This document shows, in pieces, positions 36,504 through 51,500 of a stretch of 64,000 bases of DNA (its first letter is position 1; the number at the start of each line of letters is the position of its first letter). The position numbers were made by a program, and so were the translations under genes. The DNA is from Paracentrotus lividus (lineage: Eukaryota > Echinodermata > Echinoidea > Camarodonta > Echinidae): the NCBI GenBank assembly GCA_940671915.1, contig CALNVZ010003433.1:21701829-21765828 (forward strand), written 5' to 3'. Below the pieces are notes generated by a model. That model was given only the letters and a program-made list of their open reading frames with translations, was not told the origin of the DNA and made no database searches.

Positions 36504-39500
36504 CTGTAAAAAGAACAAAAAGATAAAACTGAAGGTTAGCATACAAAATAATCAATTCTCATGTAGTTTAATATATATTTTGTTTTGTTAAATTTTGTTT
36601 TATTGTTAAACCTGCACAACTCTGTTTTGCTTTGAGAAAAAATATTTTGCCTTCTAATGATACTCATTCTAAAATTGGTACTAGTAAAACTGAAATTCTA
36701 GATCCTAATTCACTGATATTTTTAACTTTAAAATTTTTAACGGCTAACATTAAGCCAAATCTGTATAACGAATGAATTGTACCTATTCAAAGACTCTGGC
36801 CTAATTCTTAACTTTTATAACCAGGCCAATAATAAATTGATTCTAATGGGTTTAATAAGGTATTCATGTGGTCATATCTCGGGCCCCGTTGACCCGATTC
36901 CTACCAAATTTGGGATGTGGGTGTTTTTTATACTGCTCCTCTCAGATATGAAATAAAAAAGATGAATCTGTAAAAAAAAAAATCTTCTTTTTTTTAAATG
37001 AGGTTACACGTCGGTACTCTATGGTGTACAACAATCAAAAGGACGGTTTGATGTATGAAGGGTTGAATGGAGTAACTTACCTGTCATGAGAGACAAGGTC
37101 TGAACTAGAGTCTGGAGGATAACAGATCTGAAATTCTTCTTGAGCATCGACATACTCGTCATTCATGGCATAGTTGATACCATGGGGAATCAGCTCCTAT
37201 AGTAACAGCAATACAGAATGAAATAGTTAAGTCTGATGGCAGCCATGTTGAACTTCTGACCCAAGGATACGCCCTTCGTTATGTCACACATTACGCTTTT
37301 AACATTTCTTCACACACTTGATGCATCATTTTTAGGGTCAGCTATATTTGACACTTGGGCAACCAAGTTCATTATCAAAAAACAAAATGTTTGAAGACGA
37401 AGCCCGGTTTGGGAAAACACAATTTTGACTGTGTGTAGTAATTGTCTAAACATGCTGATAGACAGGCAGTGATAATATATCCATGAATTGGAAACAAATG
37501 AAGAACTCCTGAAAAGTAAAATATTCTTGATATCATATCTAAAGTTCAAATGGTATTAGGCAAAATAAGTCACAAAACGAAAAGTGAGCAAAACTATTAA
37601 AACTAAAAACTAGATGAAATGAAACACGAAAATAAAGAAAAATGAAAAACAGTTAACTCATAAGGACATCATATGTGTAAGTAAAAAAATGATCCCTCTC
37701 TTATCTTATTTGTTTATCTTAAATCTTGACTTTACTTTCGTTTTGGCAGATCAAAATTTAGATATTGCATATGGTTCTTTTTTTTGTGGACAAGAAAATA
37801 AAAATGAATGTACAAGTAAGAATGAGCAAGCATGTTTTTACATAATAAAGTACAAGTAAAAAAAGTCTTTTTGACGCATTCAGCTTTACCTACCTAACAT
37901 TTTCTAAAAGCTTGTTTAATATTGGGGTGTGACTTTCATTTTGACCATAGGAGTCACAATACTTGGTGCATCATCATTCAAAAATAAAAAACGTTTCATT
38001 CTCACTTTCTCCTTCCTCGGGTAAGGATAACGTTGAGGGTGGACCGGGTTTCTGGGACCATCTAGGAATTCATAGACTTTTTCCTGGGGCTTAGAGGGAA
38101 ATAAATAGAAATATATCTCATTGTATACACATGCACTAAAGTTAAGGAGGCAATAAAAAATATGATTCATGACTGAGAAGAGCAAACAAAAAAAAATTAC
38201 ATAAAATAATCAAAAACACAAACAATGAATTTATAAAGGCATGCTATGACACCCGGAATTGGTATGCAAAAAATGTAGTCAAATCATATTAAACACAAGT
38301 CAATGACGGTAATTTTAGTTATGCATAGTGTTGATGCTTTTTATGGACTTTTATTTCCTGGAGGTTATATTCATAAATTTTATCATTGTAAAGTACCAAG
38401 AAACATACATGAATTCCTATCTGGATCCAACATCTTGCTCAAATCACATTTATCCTCATATCTTGTAAGCACAAAGGTTAAATAACTTTTTTTTTCTGAC
38501 TACAGAAGTGAAAATGAAGATATTTTCTTTCTTTGCCAATATTGGAATTTAAGTCAGAACCAGTTTAACAACAGTCTGATGCTGCACAGGAACTTTCATT
38601 AGTGATATCATATAATATCTGTACACTGTTTTATTTTTACTAGCATGATGGTATCAAAATAAGTTCATTGAGCTAATATACCTTTTACTGTTACAATACC
38701 TTCAGGACATTTAATAATAAAAATAATTGTATTCTCTAAAAATTGTAGGCTGAAAAAAATATGATAGATATTAATTGGAGGAGGATTTTATAAACCTTCA
38801 AGAATATTACAATTATATGGAAAGAGCGGCATGAGCATTTAATCAAAATGGAAATTGGTACTCTATAATCTTATGTATCATTATTATCATAAAAGGTTTA
38901 ACAAGGACAGTCAATATAATCGAAGTATCAATTTCAGACTATGGCCACTATAATACCTCTGCCATGGTGGACGAGGGTTAAAGGGATGCAGTAACATTGA
39001 ATGACATTCAAATTGCAATATATTTGATTTAGCTCATTTTGCCAACATGATTATAAACACACAATATACATGTAGGTCAGTCTGGCACCCCTTCAAAATT
39101 GCAGATGAATTGCTTGCTTTACGTTTGAGATATCTATGATTTCCTTACACCTTGTTTCCGGTCGTGAAGTCCCCATCTCTACCTGGCTCCTAAGCTTGCA
39201 ACAGAACAGTAACATATTAATTGTGCATGACCATAAGCTCAGCCTAATTTGTTTTCACTCTTTTAAGATAGCATGACTTCCATTTGATCTGAAACTTCCA
39301 GTAGTATGTTTTTATGGTCAGAGCAATAGAATTTTATCCATTTTGATCTCTTATGTACTTGTGTTTTGAAGTTACCAAATCCCTTTAAAAGCTTACCGAT
39401 GAGCGTGGTCTTTGAGCAGATCTTTCATGCCGTGGGGCAGCAGCTGGTATACGATTCTGTTCCTTTGCATGGAACTGATACGCCAGGGTCTGATCCTTTA

Positions 39501-42500
39501 GAATCTGAAGCTGGTAACAACAAAAGATTTGAAAGAACAGAGAAATTAACTTGTTTCTGCACAATTAAAGTAGAAAAGTTGCATGGTGATCAAGTCTTAT
39601 TATATCTTAATAATCAATTCTATTGTACCAATTTCTACTTCTTCATGATATCATATTTAGCTCCAGGGGCAACAAAACCTTGTATCTAAAAACAAATGGT
39701 CAGAGGAGTGACCCGAGCAAGGCTGTACACATACAAACATATACTTGAATACTGAACTCATTAGCAGTCAGAAATATCAGTTGTAAAATGTAATTATGGG
39801 GTACATTCAATATAAAATATCATATTTAAATAATGAAGAATGCAAGGGTAAAGTTTAGCATAGATTAAGACTGAAGGGGGGACACAAAGGTAGGAAGAAA
39901 AAAAAAGAGAGTTAGAGGGACAAAGAGAATGAGATTACAACATATTACTTGACTGCATCTGCCAGCGAAATAGCTGTATTGTAATGTATGCACTAAACAA
40001 ACAGAGTTTTAGAAACTTGTTGGATGTTTTATCCGACAAACTGTTATAAGCTATCAAAATGCTTGAATCCAATTGGCTGAGAGCAAATTTGTTAGATATA
40101 ATGTCCGACAAGTCGTTTGATAAAATGCCCCCCAGGTTCTGCCTAAAAAATATTGAGAGGTAAACAATGGAAGTTTTTTCAAATAATTCAAATTCTACAG
40201 AAGCCAACATTATTTTAATTACTAAATAAAAGCTTCCAATGTTTACCTCTCAACCTCCTTCAGGCAATACGTCTACACAATTTGAAAAATCCCTAATGGC
40301 CGACATAGAAACTTACCTCCTGCTTCTGTTTCTCCATCTTCTTCTTGGCTCGGTGTAGTTCAGTCTTGACCTCCTCCATCTCTCCCATGGCACGCTGACG
40401 ATCACGCTTCTCCTTGTAGAAATCACTCTTATACACATCAACCTGTAACAACAGAGAGGAATCATCATGAAAATGTGGTATTTACACAATCCAGAAATTT
40501 ACTTTGTTGAATGGGAAAGGTTTCGGTAGCTGGATCTGATACCATCTAGGGATAGTGAGATAATAGAGATACAAACAACTCTTATACACATCAACCTGCA
40601 ACAACAGAGAGGAATTTCTTTTTAAACTATTTAGAAATTTTGTTGAATAAGAAAGCTTTATACATTAGAGTTGGATCTGCTAGCACCTGCGAAACGTGCA
40701 ATGACAGAGGCCATGTAACAAACAAACAATCATCAATTGCTCTAATTTTGCCCGTACTCAACTTGATTGTGTGATTGTTTTGAGAAATGATGTCGATGAT
40801 AGCAATACTACAAGAGTGGAGTCCCTTTGTTTTTTCATAAAGTAGTGTTCAGGTCATTCCATGAGATTAGGTTAAAAGATATGATGATGTCCATATAATG
40901 TAGGTATTCGCCGACAAAGTCATTACGTCACGAACACGGTCAAATGGTCGGAACCATAGTAACGGGTTCACGCTACAATCAAAACACCACCTGCTCAACA
41001 CACCCACAATTTGTAATCGGATTTTTCCTTCTTTGGAAATCGAAAATAACTGCAATAATGACTCTCACTAGTATGATTACAGTCTGCTGCAAAGCAATTC
41101 ACCCTATTTATATCCTATTTACGCAAAATTTTGAAGAAATCTCCGTCTACAAAATCGGTGTTTCGTGTCATATGCTTACTGCATGTATCAATTGGTTGCT
41201 AATGAAAGTGCGTGAACCATCGTCAAGGAAAGCTACTTGACCCATGCAGGAAGTGACGCGCTACTTTGTCGGCGAATGAGATACCTTCATGGCTATTCTG
41301 CACAGCCTTATCTCCTTTCCTCATTACAATCTTAGAGTTAGGATAAGTCCCTCACCTGATGGAATGCCAATTATTTGAGAAGGATGAGCTTTTCAAAGGG
41401 CTTATCTTGTGACAGATTAGCCGAAATATATCTTTCTTCAATCATGACTGTGAGGCACAGTCTAGACTTCTTTCCTTGCTACAATCTTAGAGTTAGGGTA
41501 AGGGTTGCTACAATCTTAGAATTACGGTTAGGGCTAGTCCTACCTGATGGAATGACCCATTTACCTGTTGTTTGAGTACACCTAGTTCGTCTATCAGCTC
41601 GTCTTGTGACATGCTAGCTAAGATGGACCTTTCTTCATGGCTATGCAGGACAGCCTCGTCTCCTTTTCTTGCTTGGGTCTTAGGGTGAGATGGGGGCGGG
41701 GCTACTGCTTGTACAGGTTTCTTCTCTTTCACCTGCAACTTTTGCTCTAGGGCCTATAAAAAATACAATCATAATAAAAGTACATTGTTTTGCTCACAGG
41801 ACTTTGAAAAAGTGATGATGATAGTACAAAAAGGCTATTCCTTTTGATAATCATGTGCAATATTTTCTTAATATCCTTTGAAAACAGTAAGAAAACTTTT
41901 GATAGTAATATTCATCTTTCATGGTAGTTAACTTTTCCCCTTTGTTTCAAAATGCCCTTGAAATGATAGCCCTCTTGAAGTGTTTGCCAATGTTTAGCTA
42001 GTAGCTGGCGTGTTATTTACGCTTTGATGGAGAAAATTATTGGCTTGCGATAATCAATTAGTTCTAGGAATTTGCTGTTTTGCTGTACCAGTAACTACAC
42101 TAACTCAATAGACTACTGAAACATTTCTATATTAATCATTCTCATTTGTTTGAAAATGTAATTTCAATTTCATTTGCATTAAAAATGTAACCTCAGTTCA
42201 ACATTAGATGGGCAAAACTCATTTGATTGGGTCTGGTATCTTACTCTTTTTCAAAAACATTTTAACAATGGAGCTTACGCTTTGAAAACCTCTTGCATCA
42301 TGCATACATAATGCATACAAAATCATATTCATTCACATCCGCATGTGCATGACCCATAAAGCAATATAACTGATTGTGAATTGATGGTTGCAGAATGAGT
42401 AAACAAACTAGTTGCTCTTCCTTCCTCCTTTCCTTCCTGTCTAATGGACTAGTTTCATTTTGTTTTATTTCTCTTTATAGGTATGGTCCAAATTGAATAA

Positions 42501-45500
42501 GGAAAATTGCCACTTTGTCTAAACCCATTTTTTTTATACTAATGCCTGGTTAGTCTCATCCTACATGGTCTAATGCCATTTTGTATACAACCGGTTTGAT
42601 ATGATACCTTTTGGTCTAATTGCCACTTATCCTATTACTCATTTTGTCTAATTCGATTTAGTCTAATGTCCATTTGGTCTAATGTCCATTTGGTCTAACA
42701 CCACACAGTCAATTCCTGTAATAGACCAAATATTCATTTGGGAATTAGATGAAAATGCTATTAGACAATCTGGCTATGAATTAAATCGGCAATTAGACCA
42801 AGTGTTAATTTGACCAATTGGGATTTAGACCAAGTGGAAATTAGACCAAATTGTTAGTAGATCAAATCGGTTTGGCCCATGTATTATCACACAAACAGAG
42901 ACCAATTGCTGTAAGACCAAGTGGGTATCAACCAAACATACTGCAGGGTCACAGGTCCAGAAAAAGGCTTCTTGTTTACTCTATTTGTCATTTAAGAACC
43001 CCCTATCCGGTTTAAGATTTATTAAAATTTAAGCTCAGTTTGGTTTGAATTGATTGGGTCCTTTCTAATATACAGAAATGTATGTTTATCTTCTCTTTAT
43101 TTCTTCTGCCAGTGCATGGTGATAAATGGTAATGTATGAGAAAGTGTAGGACTACATGAAGCAAACAGAAATTGAATGGTACTTTCTACATCATAAGCTC
43201 TACTAAGAACACTGTTTAAAGAAAACAAGATGATCTTACGAAACAGCGTAATGACCATTATACTACGTTACCTCGTTCAACCTTTTGACCTCTGTTTCCA
43301 GCTCTGCCTTATGGCTCTGTAGTGAAACAGCATAGCGGTTCACTTTGGCAAGCTGTTGCTTAATCTGATCAAGATTCTTCTGAAGATCAGCCTTCCCAGC
43401 CTGAAAGGAAACAAAATAACCATCTTTATTTATTTCTATGATATAAATTGGATCATAAGATAGAAATGGTGAGCAATAATTGAAAAATTTAGCAAACGTT
43501 ATTTTAAGATGTGATTTGAACATTTATTTTTATACATCTTGTAGTATAAACAGTTAACAACTAAAACAAACTTGATCAAATTTAGATGCAGTGTAATTCG
43601 CATCCTATCAGGTGCACAAAACCTTAGTGGGGAGAAGAGTAAATAAAAAATACATTGCCCAAGGACGTCAGTGCCATGCCGAGGATCAAACGCAAAACCT
43701 TTGCATCCCCAGTTAGGTAATTAGACCTGCCTAAGACAAAATGACTACTTGATAAACCCACCTCAAGTTCCTCCATCCTATGTTTAGCTCCACTCAGGAT
43801 TTCATCCCTTTCCTTTTCTCTTCTCTCCATCTCAATGTTCTTCTCTTGCATCATCACTTTGTTCTTCTCCAATTCTTGTTTGAGAGCTAGTTCCATACGA
43901 TGGTATTGTTCATCCCAAGAGTGATTGAGTTTGACAACCTGTTTAATAAATATCATCATCATTAATACCCCGAATCTTGGTAAATAATGCCTTCCCATTC
44001 TTGTTTTCAGAGCTAGCTCCATGCGATGGCATTTATAGTAAGAGTAATTCCGTTTTACGACCTGTTCTACATGTATAAACACTCATAAATTATAGTATTA
44101 TAGTATTATTATTGCCCACATTACTGGAAATTGTTCTTTAAAATTGTTGTTCTTTTGAAGGGATGATGCAATAACAAAGTCAAGTGATATGACACTTCTC
44201 AACATTTTACATGATTGGTAGGGCAAATACTGTTCCAAAAGGCTTAATTGCATGTCGCCTGGGTTTTGAACCCATTGCTACTACCTTTCTTCTTCCCTAC
44301 AACTGATCCAACATGCCCCAAAGTGTTAATGTACACGAGTAACAAATGCAAAAACAGAGCAAATGATGGTTAAAGAAGATAAAGAACACTGCACTATTTA
44401 AATTTTGATTATGTATGTTTTTATGAAAGCCTTGATATTAACATATACATGTAGCTGTCAAATTATGAAAAGATTTCATTCATTTGAATTGACCAATAAA
44501 GCTCACAGAAAATGCTATATATATATAAGTTATTTCTTAAAATAACCTTTGCTGATCATTCATGGGCAGAACCAGTTCTTAATATATCGAAATATTAGTA
44601 GGCCTACAATAACTTGTATCATAATTGTTCCACCATGCACATCTAAAGGCTCATCTAAAATGAAACTTACTTGAGCCAACTTTTGCTTGAGTGTTATAAT
44701 CTTTTTCTGCAAAGTCTCATATGCTTCAATTGATACACCACCCTCGCTTGTTGATGTTTGAGTAGGCGTCTGAGCTGATGAGGTTTTTTGGTCATGCTGT
44801 CAATGTAAATAAATGCACAGAGCATTAAAAAACTTTCATGGTAATGGGCTAATTCTAGGAGAAGTACTTAAGTTTTCAATAGCTTGAGAACAGATAAGGA
44901 TTACATTTATCTAGGAGTTTTGTCCAATTCTTCTCCATGACAAAAATTTATGAAATAAAACATTTGGGCTGATATCAACAACATTAATAGTGTCAGAAGA
45001 TGGGAACATGTCATATGGTACCGGTATCTTAAATTCCTCTTCACTTAATCAGGTTTTATCTTATTAAAAAAAAAAAAAATCTTTTTATATCCATCTGATT
45101 TGTTCTATTTTATTAAGATCTTGTTTATTCATTCTTTGAGCTATTCCCCAATAGGGGTTTCTATAGGGTTGCAAGTTTGTCTTTCTCTATACTTTCTTTT
45201 CATGTAGTCTCCTTGAATTATTCATTCTACTTCTCTTTCTTTTGAATTCTAGCTCTCCTTCCTTCTATTTCTCTCTCTATATTCTATCTCACTCTATCTC
45301 TATCTCTCTATCTCACACTCTGTCTTTCTTTCAATCACTATCTCTAGTTCTCTCTCTCTCTCTCTCTGAGCCCTCTCAGAGTCCTATCTCTTACTTTAGT
45401 CTCCTCTTTTTTCATATCTGAAGCTTCTTTCCTGGTGACCACATCAAAGTCCTTCAGAGATTTATCTTCATTGGCCTTCTTCAGATCCTGGACTTCCATT

Positions 45501-48500
45501 TCCAGATTCTCTATGGTAGCCCTAAAGAACAAACATCATAGAAAATGATTAACGTAACTCAAGAGAATGGTTATTCTTCTTTCTCTTCTAAATTTCATTT
45601 TCTTCTCTGCACACCAGATTCCTGTAACTGTTGGGCCCTGAAAAGCAACCCATGACATGCAGGTTTAATGTAAAGTTAAAATCTTTTATAATTGAACTCT
45701 CGTGGAAAATGCCATTGTCAGATATGGCTAGATAATTAAGGCAAATGAATGAGAAACTGATAGCGAGATCCATTCTTTGACTGATGGCTTTGTGTTTTTT
45801 CTACAGTAAATGTTCTGTACTTAGTAAACTCTCATAGGTTTATGTTCTCTACGCCTTTGTATATCGACAGAATGCCATCAGGATGACTATGGATCAAACA
45901 GCATGTAGCTATGCACAACAAATGGCAATAAAAAGGAGAACCATCAGACAAGGGACCGATCTTGCTATCTGTTTCTGGCAAGAATGGTTTCTTTGTGCAT
46001 TCACAAAGTTGTTGAACATCCACCCAAGTGTGACAACCATGTAACAGATAAATGAATGTATGTGGGGGAAAAAAAATGTTTCAACCTAAATTCATTTCAT
46101 GGTAATATAACATTAGGCTTCTCACACAAACTTGATAAAATGCAGAATTCTTGGCTGAATGTGTGTTTCACAATTCAAGAGCCCCGATTCAGTGGTTGAT
46201 CCAGTAATGGCTCTGACAAAGGATTTCATGGGCCCCATTGTCTGGGGATAATAGCGGCTATTATCTCCAGACAATTGTACAATACGGGCCAAAAGTTTAG
46301 GGCCACCCTCAGATTTAAAAGAAATCATACAATACACTGCATTCTGCATTCATTCAAATGTACTGATACAGAACGATAGTTTCGGGGGAGTACCTCCGAT
46401 TTTATTTTCACAAAAATTCTGATGTTTCACACCTCAGTGGGCACAATATACAAGAAAATCATGCAAATGAGAAGAAAGTTTAGTTCTCCATCACGGTTCA
46501 GTGACTTTCCTGATACGCAATTTGAATCAAGATCATATAAGTTAGTTACTATCTGGAGCTGTGTGTCAAGTTTTATGGAATAACTCACGGTAGAACGAAG
46601 AATATTCATCAATGAATTTAGGCCAAATTTCACATTTGTCAGGCATTGAGTGCCTCCTGCATTGACTTTATGTAGGCCTACAGAGCTGGAGGTTTAAAAA
46701 ATTTTCATTGTTAATTTTTGTCCATTTTCCTGCAAGATATTTCATGAAACTTGGCATATAGCTTCAACTGAACTCCAACTAATGATGCCAAATGCCAAAT
46801 TACGTATGCGATAAATCACTGAACCATGACGGAGCCCTAAACTTTCTTCTCATTTGCAAGATTTTCTTTTCCCGTTTCAGTGGTTATTCCAGTATTGGCT
46901 CTGACAAAGGATTTCATTGGCCCCATTGTCTGGGAATAATAGCAGCTATTATCTCCAGACAATTGTATAGTCCTCAATGGCAACATATTTATTGAACACC
47001 TTGTGACTAGGTCCCCGGGAAAGAAATTCGACACATTCAAATAAAAACTTAGTAAACCCTAAATAAGGTCTATTCAATTTGAATTTCTACCTAAGTTCTC
47101 TGATGATTTCATTTGCTCCCTGCAAGTCTTGCTTCAAGTTGGAATTCTCCTCTTCAAAAACATGACGCAGCATCTAAACAAAATTAAAGAAAATTATAAA
47201 ATAAACAGCTGTCTTATTTATGCATTAACAATAAGGCCTATAAACATAAACCTCCAGAAATGCCCTACAGTACATGTAGTTACATAAATCAATGTTGTGG
47301 TATACGGTTCTAGGAGTCCCGTATTCATTATGTCTAGTTTTGATATTCTACATACATTTGAAAAGAATTTTGAAAAGAAATAATTTATGTGTTGATTTAT
47401 ATGCAAATTAAAAATACGTTTATTTCTTTGCGAGATGCCGATGAGACCGGCATCATTGATGTGCTAGTTTTGATATTCTACATACATTTAGTTATTTTAA
47501 TAACAGACTGAGATAGCGAGACATACAAGACCTTTCAAAGGCATCTCTCTTTGTATGCTATTGTTCCAATTCACTCACTTTACAATGTATATTATCATTA
47601 GTTATGCCATACATGTTTCTGTAACTTGTGTTAGATATGTAACTCTTCTTTGTTTTAAATTGAATTTCAAAGACATATTTATCTCTTATATTTTATTTAT
47701 TTTCTTTTATTTAGTTGATTTCCAGGCAACAAAAATAAAACAATACACTAAAAAGGGATCATTACAAAGGATATAAGCATTATTAAAAGAAAAATGCACC
47801 AACCAATGCCTGTGGATAACCTAAAGAATGACAAATTCACTGTCTCGAGTTTCTCCGTATATTGGCTGATGCACATAGAGAAGTTTGACTGTAGTAGTGT
47901 GTATGTAAAACCCATTGCTTTTCCTTCAGTAATGAAATGCACTTATATAGAATGAATTATTTTTTATTATCCCATCTATAACACTTTTCAGATGAGAAAA
48001 CGAATTCATCCCTGGCGTGCCTGATGCTGGAGATTGCCACCATCCTCTCCGTGGCAAGTAGAGCCACTCAATTTGGTCACTACCTGGGGTTAATCTGAGA
48101 ACAAGGTCGCTGAGATAGATAGCGGGCTGGAGGACCCCAAGAGCAAAATCATCCACATTCTGGAGAGGTTCCGCGATCGTCATGGTGATGATTGGCTAAT
48201 TTCTCTGCAGGAGATCGTGAAGGAGAAACTGAGGATCCTTCCCTTGTGCAGAAGTTGGAAGAAGGTTTGTTTCTTTGCTCCTTTGATACTGGTTTCAGGA
48301 CAACTACCCAAGACAGCTACCCCACTGAAAATATATCCCCTAACTCTACACCTAACCCTAATAATGGGCATATTTGACCTAGGGTAATTTGTCAATGGGT
48401 AGCTCTCCTGACTACTAGGGGTTGTGAGGTTTTGTTATTCATATATTTTTACAGAATCATTTTTTAAAAACAGTTGGCTTCTTCAAAACAAGTGCGAAAG

Positions 48501-51500
48501 AAGATGTACAACCGTAACTAAGAAGCGAAATGATGAATTCATTTCACGATTTGAGTATTTTATTTTAAACATGTTCTAATCTTGCAAGTGAAATGTCATT
48601 CTATAAATGGTCCTTTCCTCTGTATCATAACATCTTTCTCTCTTTCTATCTCTCTCATCATTTTCTGTATCCCCTTTCCTTTCCCCCTTTTTATTATCTG
48701 TTTCCACTCTGTATGTTTAATCTTGCTTTTCAAACCTTGTCCTCTGTATTCTTGTTTTTATAAAATATCAACTTTTATTCTGCAGTTACCAACAATCAAA
48801 ACAGAGCTACTAGCGAATAACCTGAAATAAACAAGGGAAGTATTATCGAAGGAGCACCCAAATCTATGTCAGGCCGGAACACAGGGGGCTAGCAGTCGTC
48901 ATAGCTCGCTCTGGTTGGGACATGGGGTCTGGTAGCAAGCGTAGTCATGGCAACGATGACACCTCGTCTGAAAGCTTTGAGCGCTTGTCTGAAGAGAATG
49001 TGTTTCAGTCAAGAGATGAACATCCAAGTAATGAGGAGGTAGGAAATAACTCGGTGAATGAAGACTTACAGGCTGCAAAAGTTTTGAAAGAAAAATAAAC
49101 ATGAAACTCTTTTCTAAAATCCACTCTTGGGCATTTCCACAATATTTACCAGACTTTTTCATATTTAGATTATTTGCATTGTAGTTTTGTTAAAGGAAAT
49201 TATTAGGGGTTCTTAATAAACAGAAGCTTAACTAAACAGAAGAATATTAACTCTTTGCTCTGCAAGTTCGACTATAGTCACAATTGTGCTTTAACTATAC
49301 AATCGTAGTAACTCATTTTCTCATTAATGGCTGGGCTAAAAGATCTGAAAATCACTAATAATGCTAGGACCGGTTTGCGGCATAATTTCTCGTAGTTCAT
49401 ACTAAGCAAATATTGTTATACTTTTTATTAATTAAAGAGAAAAGTCTTCTTTTTTATGCTTGAAATGGTGAGTAAAGAGTTAAACTAGAAGCTGCAAACT
49501 TCTCTGTTTTACATTACTCTGATGCAAATAAGCTAACTTTTGAAAATGCTTGAGTTGCTATGGAATTGCCGTCTTGTTATTGGGAAAAAGTCAGAATTCA
49601 TTTTGACACCAAAAAGATCTAATCACATGAAAAATGATTTTCCTTATCATAAATTTTGAGGGGTATAAACAAACCAAATTTCCTTCATTATACTGTTGTA
49701 GATGCTGTGTATAAAAAGGGATCCACTGTGTAAACAAGAAGATTTTTCTCGTTTTGTTACAAATAAAAATGAATTGAATTGAACTGAATTTAATTTAATT
49801 TAATTTGATCAGACATTTAAAATCTTTTGTTTTAAATTACTTATCTCTGGCAGATTCCTCATCAATCTTTGGACCATCCAGAGATGTCTCTTCAGATCTC
49901 CAAGGTTGCGTGAAGCTTTGCAGGTGGTATCTGATTTCTTGGTAATGTGGAAGGCATCAATCTGCTCTCCCAGGTTATCCCACAAATCTCCGCCTGGTGC
50001 GGCAGATGAAATCGCAAAAGGTGAGAGAAGTGAAGATTATGGCACAAACTCAGAGAAGAAGTTTCCATTGTCCGTGAATGGTCTTTAAATTTTATATAGA
50101 TGTTTGTATGTAATTGACATGATGTGTATACCACCATCGTATCAGGACAACTACCCCCGGACAATTACCCCCGGACAACTGCCCCCGGACAATTACCCCC
50201 AAGGAACAATTACCCCCGGACAATTACCCCCGGACAATTACCCCCTGGACAATTACCCCCCGAGGACAATTACCCCCCGGACAATTACCCCCCGGACAAT
50301 AACCCCCGGCGGACTAACACCCCCGGAATACCCCCAGGACAACTACCCCCAGGACAATTACCCCCCGGACAACTAACCCCGGACAATTACCCCCAAGGAC
50401 AATTACCCCCCCCCCCCCGCCGACAATTACCCCCCGGACAATAACCCCCGGAAAACTACCCCAAGGACAATTACCCCTAAGGACAATAACCCCCGGACAA
50501 TTACCCCCCGGACAATTACCCCCAGACAATTACCCCCGAGGACAAATTACCCCCCGACAATTACCCCAGACAAATTACCCCAGGACAATTACCCCGAGGA
50601 CAATTACCCCCTTGACAATTACCTCCGACGACAAGTACCTCAAGACAATTACCCCCTGGATAATAACTTCCGGACAATTACCCCCTTGAGGACAATTACC
50701 CCCGGACAATTACCCCCGAGGACAATTACCCGGACAATAACCCAGCGGACAATTAACCCCCGGACAATTACCCCCAGACAATTACCCTCGAGGACAATTA
50801 CCCCCGGACAATTACCCCCGACGACAACTACCCCAAGGCAATTACCCCCGGACAATTACCCCCGACGACAACTACCCCAAGACAATAACCCCTGGATAAT
50901 TACCCCCGGACAATTACCCCAAGGACAACTACCCCCCAAGAACGCCGTAAAAACCAAGTAAGATATTTGTATATTTAATATGGTCCAACGGCAATATTGA
51001 AGCATGAAATGTTAGTAATAGTGTTTAAGAACACGTAAGGAGAGCAACAACAACATCAGACGAAACGGTCTTTGTACAAGTTGCAAATTATCTTTATACT
51101 TCATTTCTCCCAATTCCATATATCATGTTATTCATATTTTTTCAGGCCTAATTAATTGATTTATAAGATATAATAAAATTCGATAAAAATCAATAAATTT
51201 GTTTGGAGAATACATCGTTGTTTTTGTCTTTAACAATAATCAATACTCGATAGTTTTATACAGTAACCAATGAATAAGTGGTGTAAATCAAACAAGACCT
51301 TATTGGCCCGATTTCTTGACGGTGGATTCTGCAAAATCTGTGGTTCTTAAACCATGGTTTCTATGGGCGGTCATAAGGGCCATAATTAAATCTATAGATT
51401 AACAAGTAAAGTGAAAAATAAGTAATTTATGACATTTGATTTTACGATTAACCTTATTTTTGCTTAAATTGACGTTGGGCTTAGTTTATATTTTCACTTT

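Noticed and set aside
39366..39689. Plus-strand open frame over UBAN exon 12
   Set aside because: Antisense shadow; the minus frame is bounded by splice sites and continues the coil.
50104..50444. Open frames encoding NYPPGQLPP-type repeats, also at 53294-53872
   Set aside because: A 14-bp tandem unit without stop triplets stays open in several frames; unit-length variants break any fixed frame.
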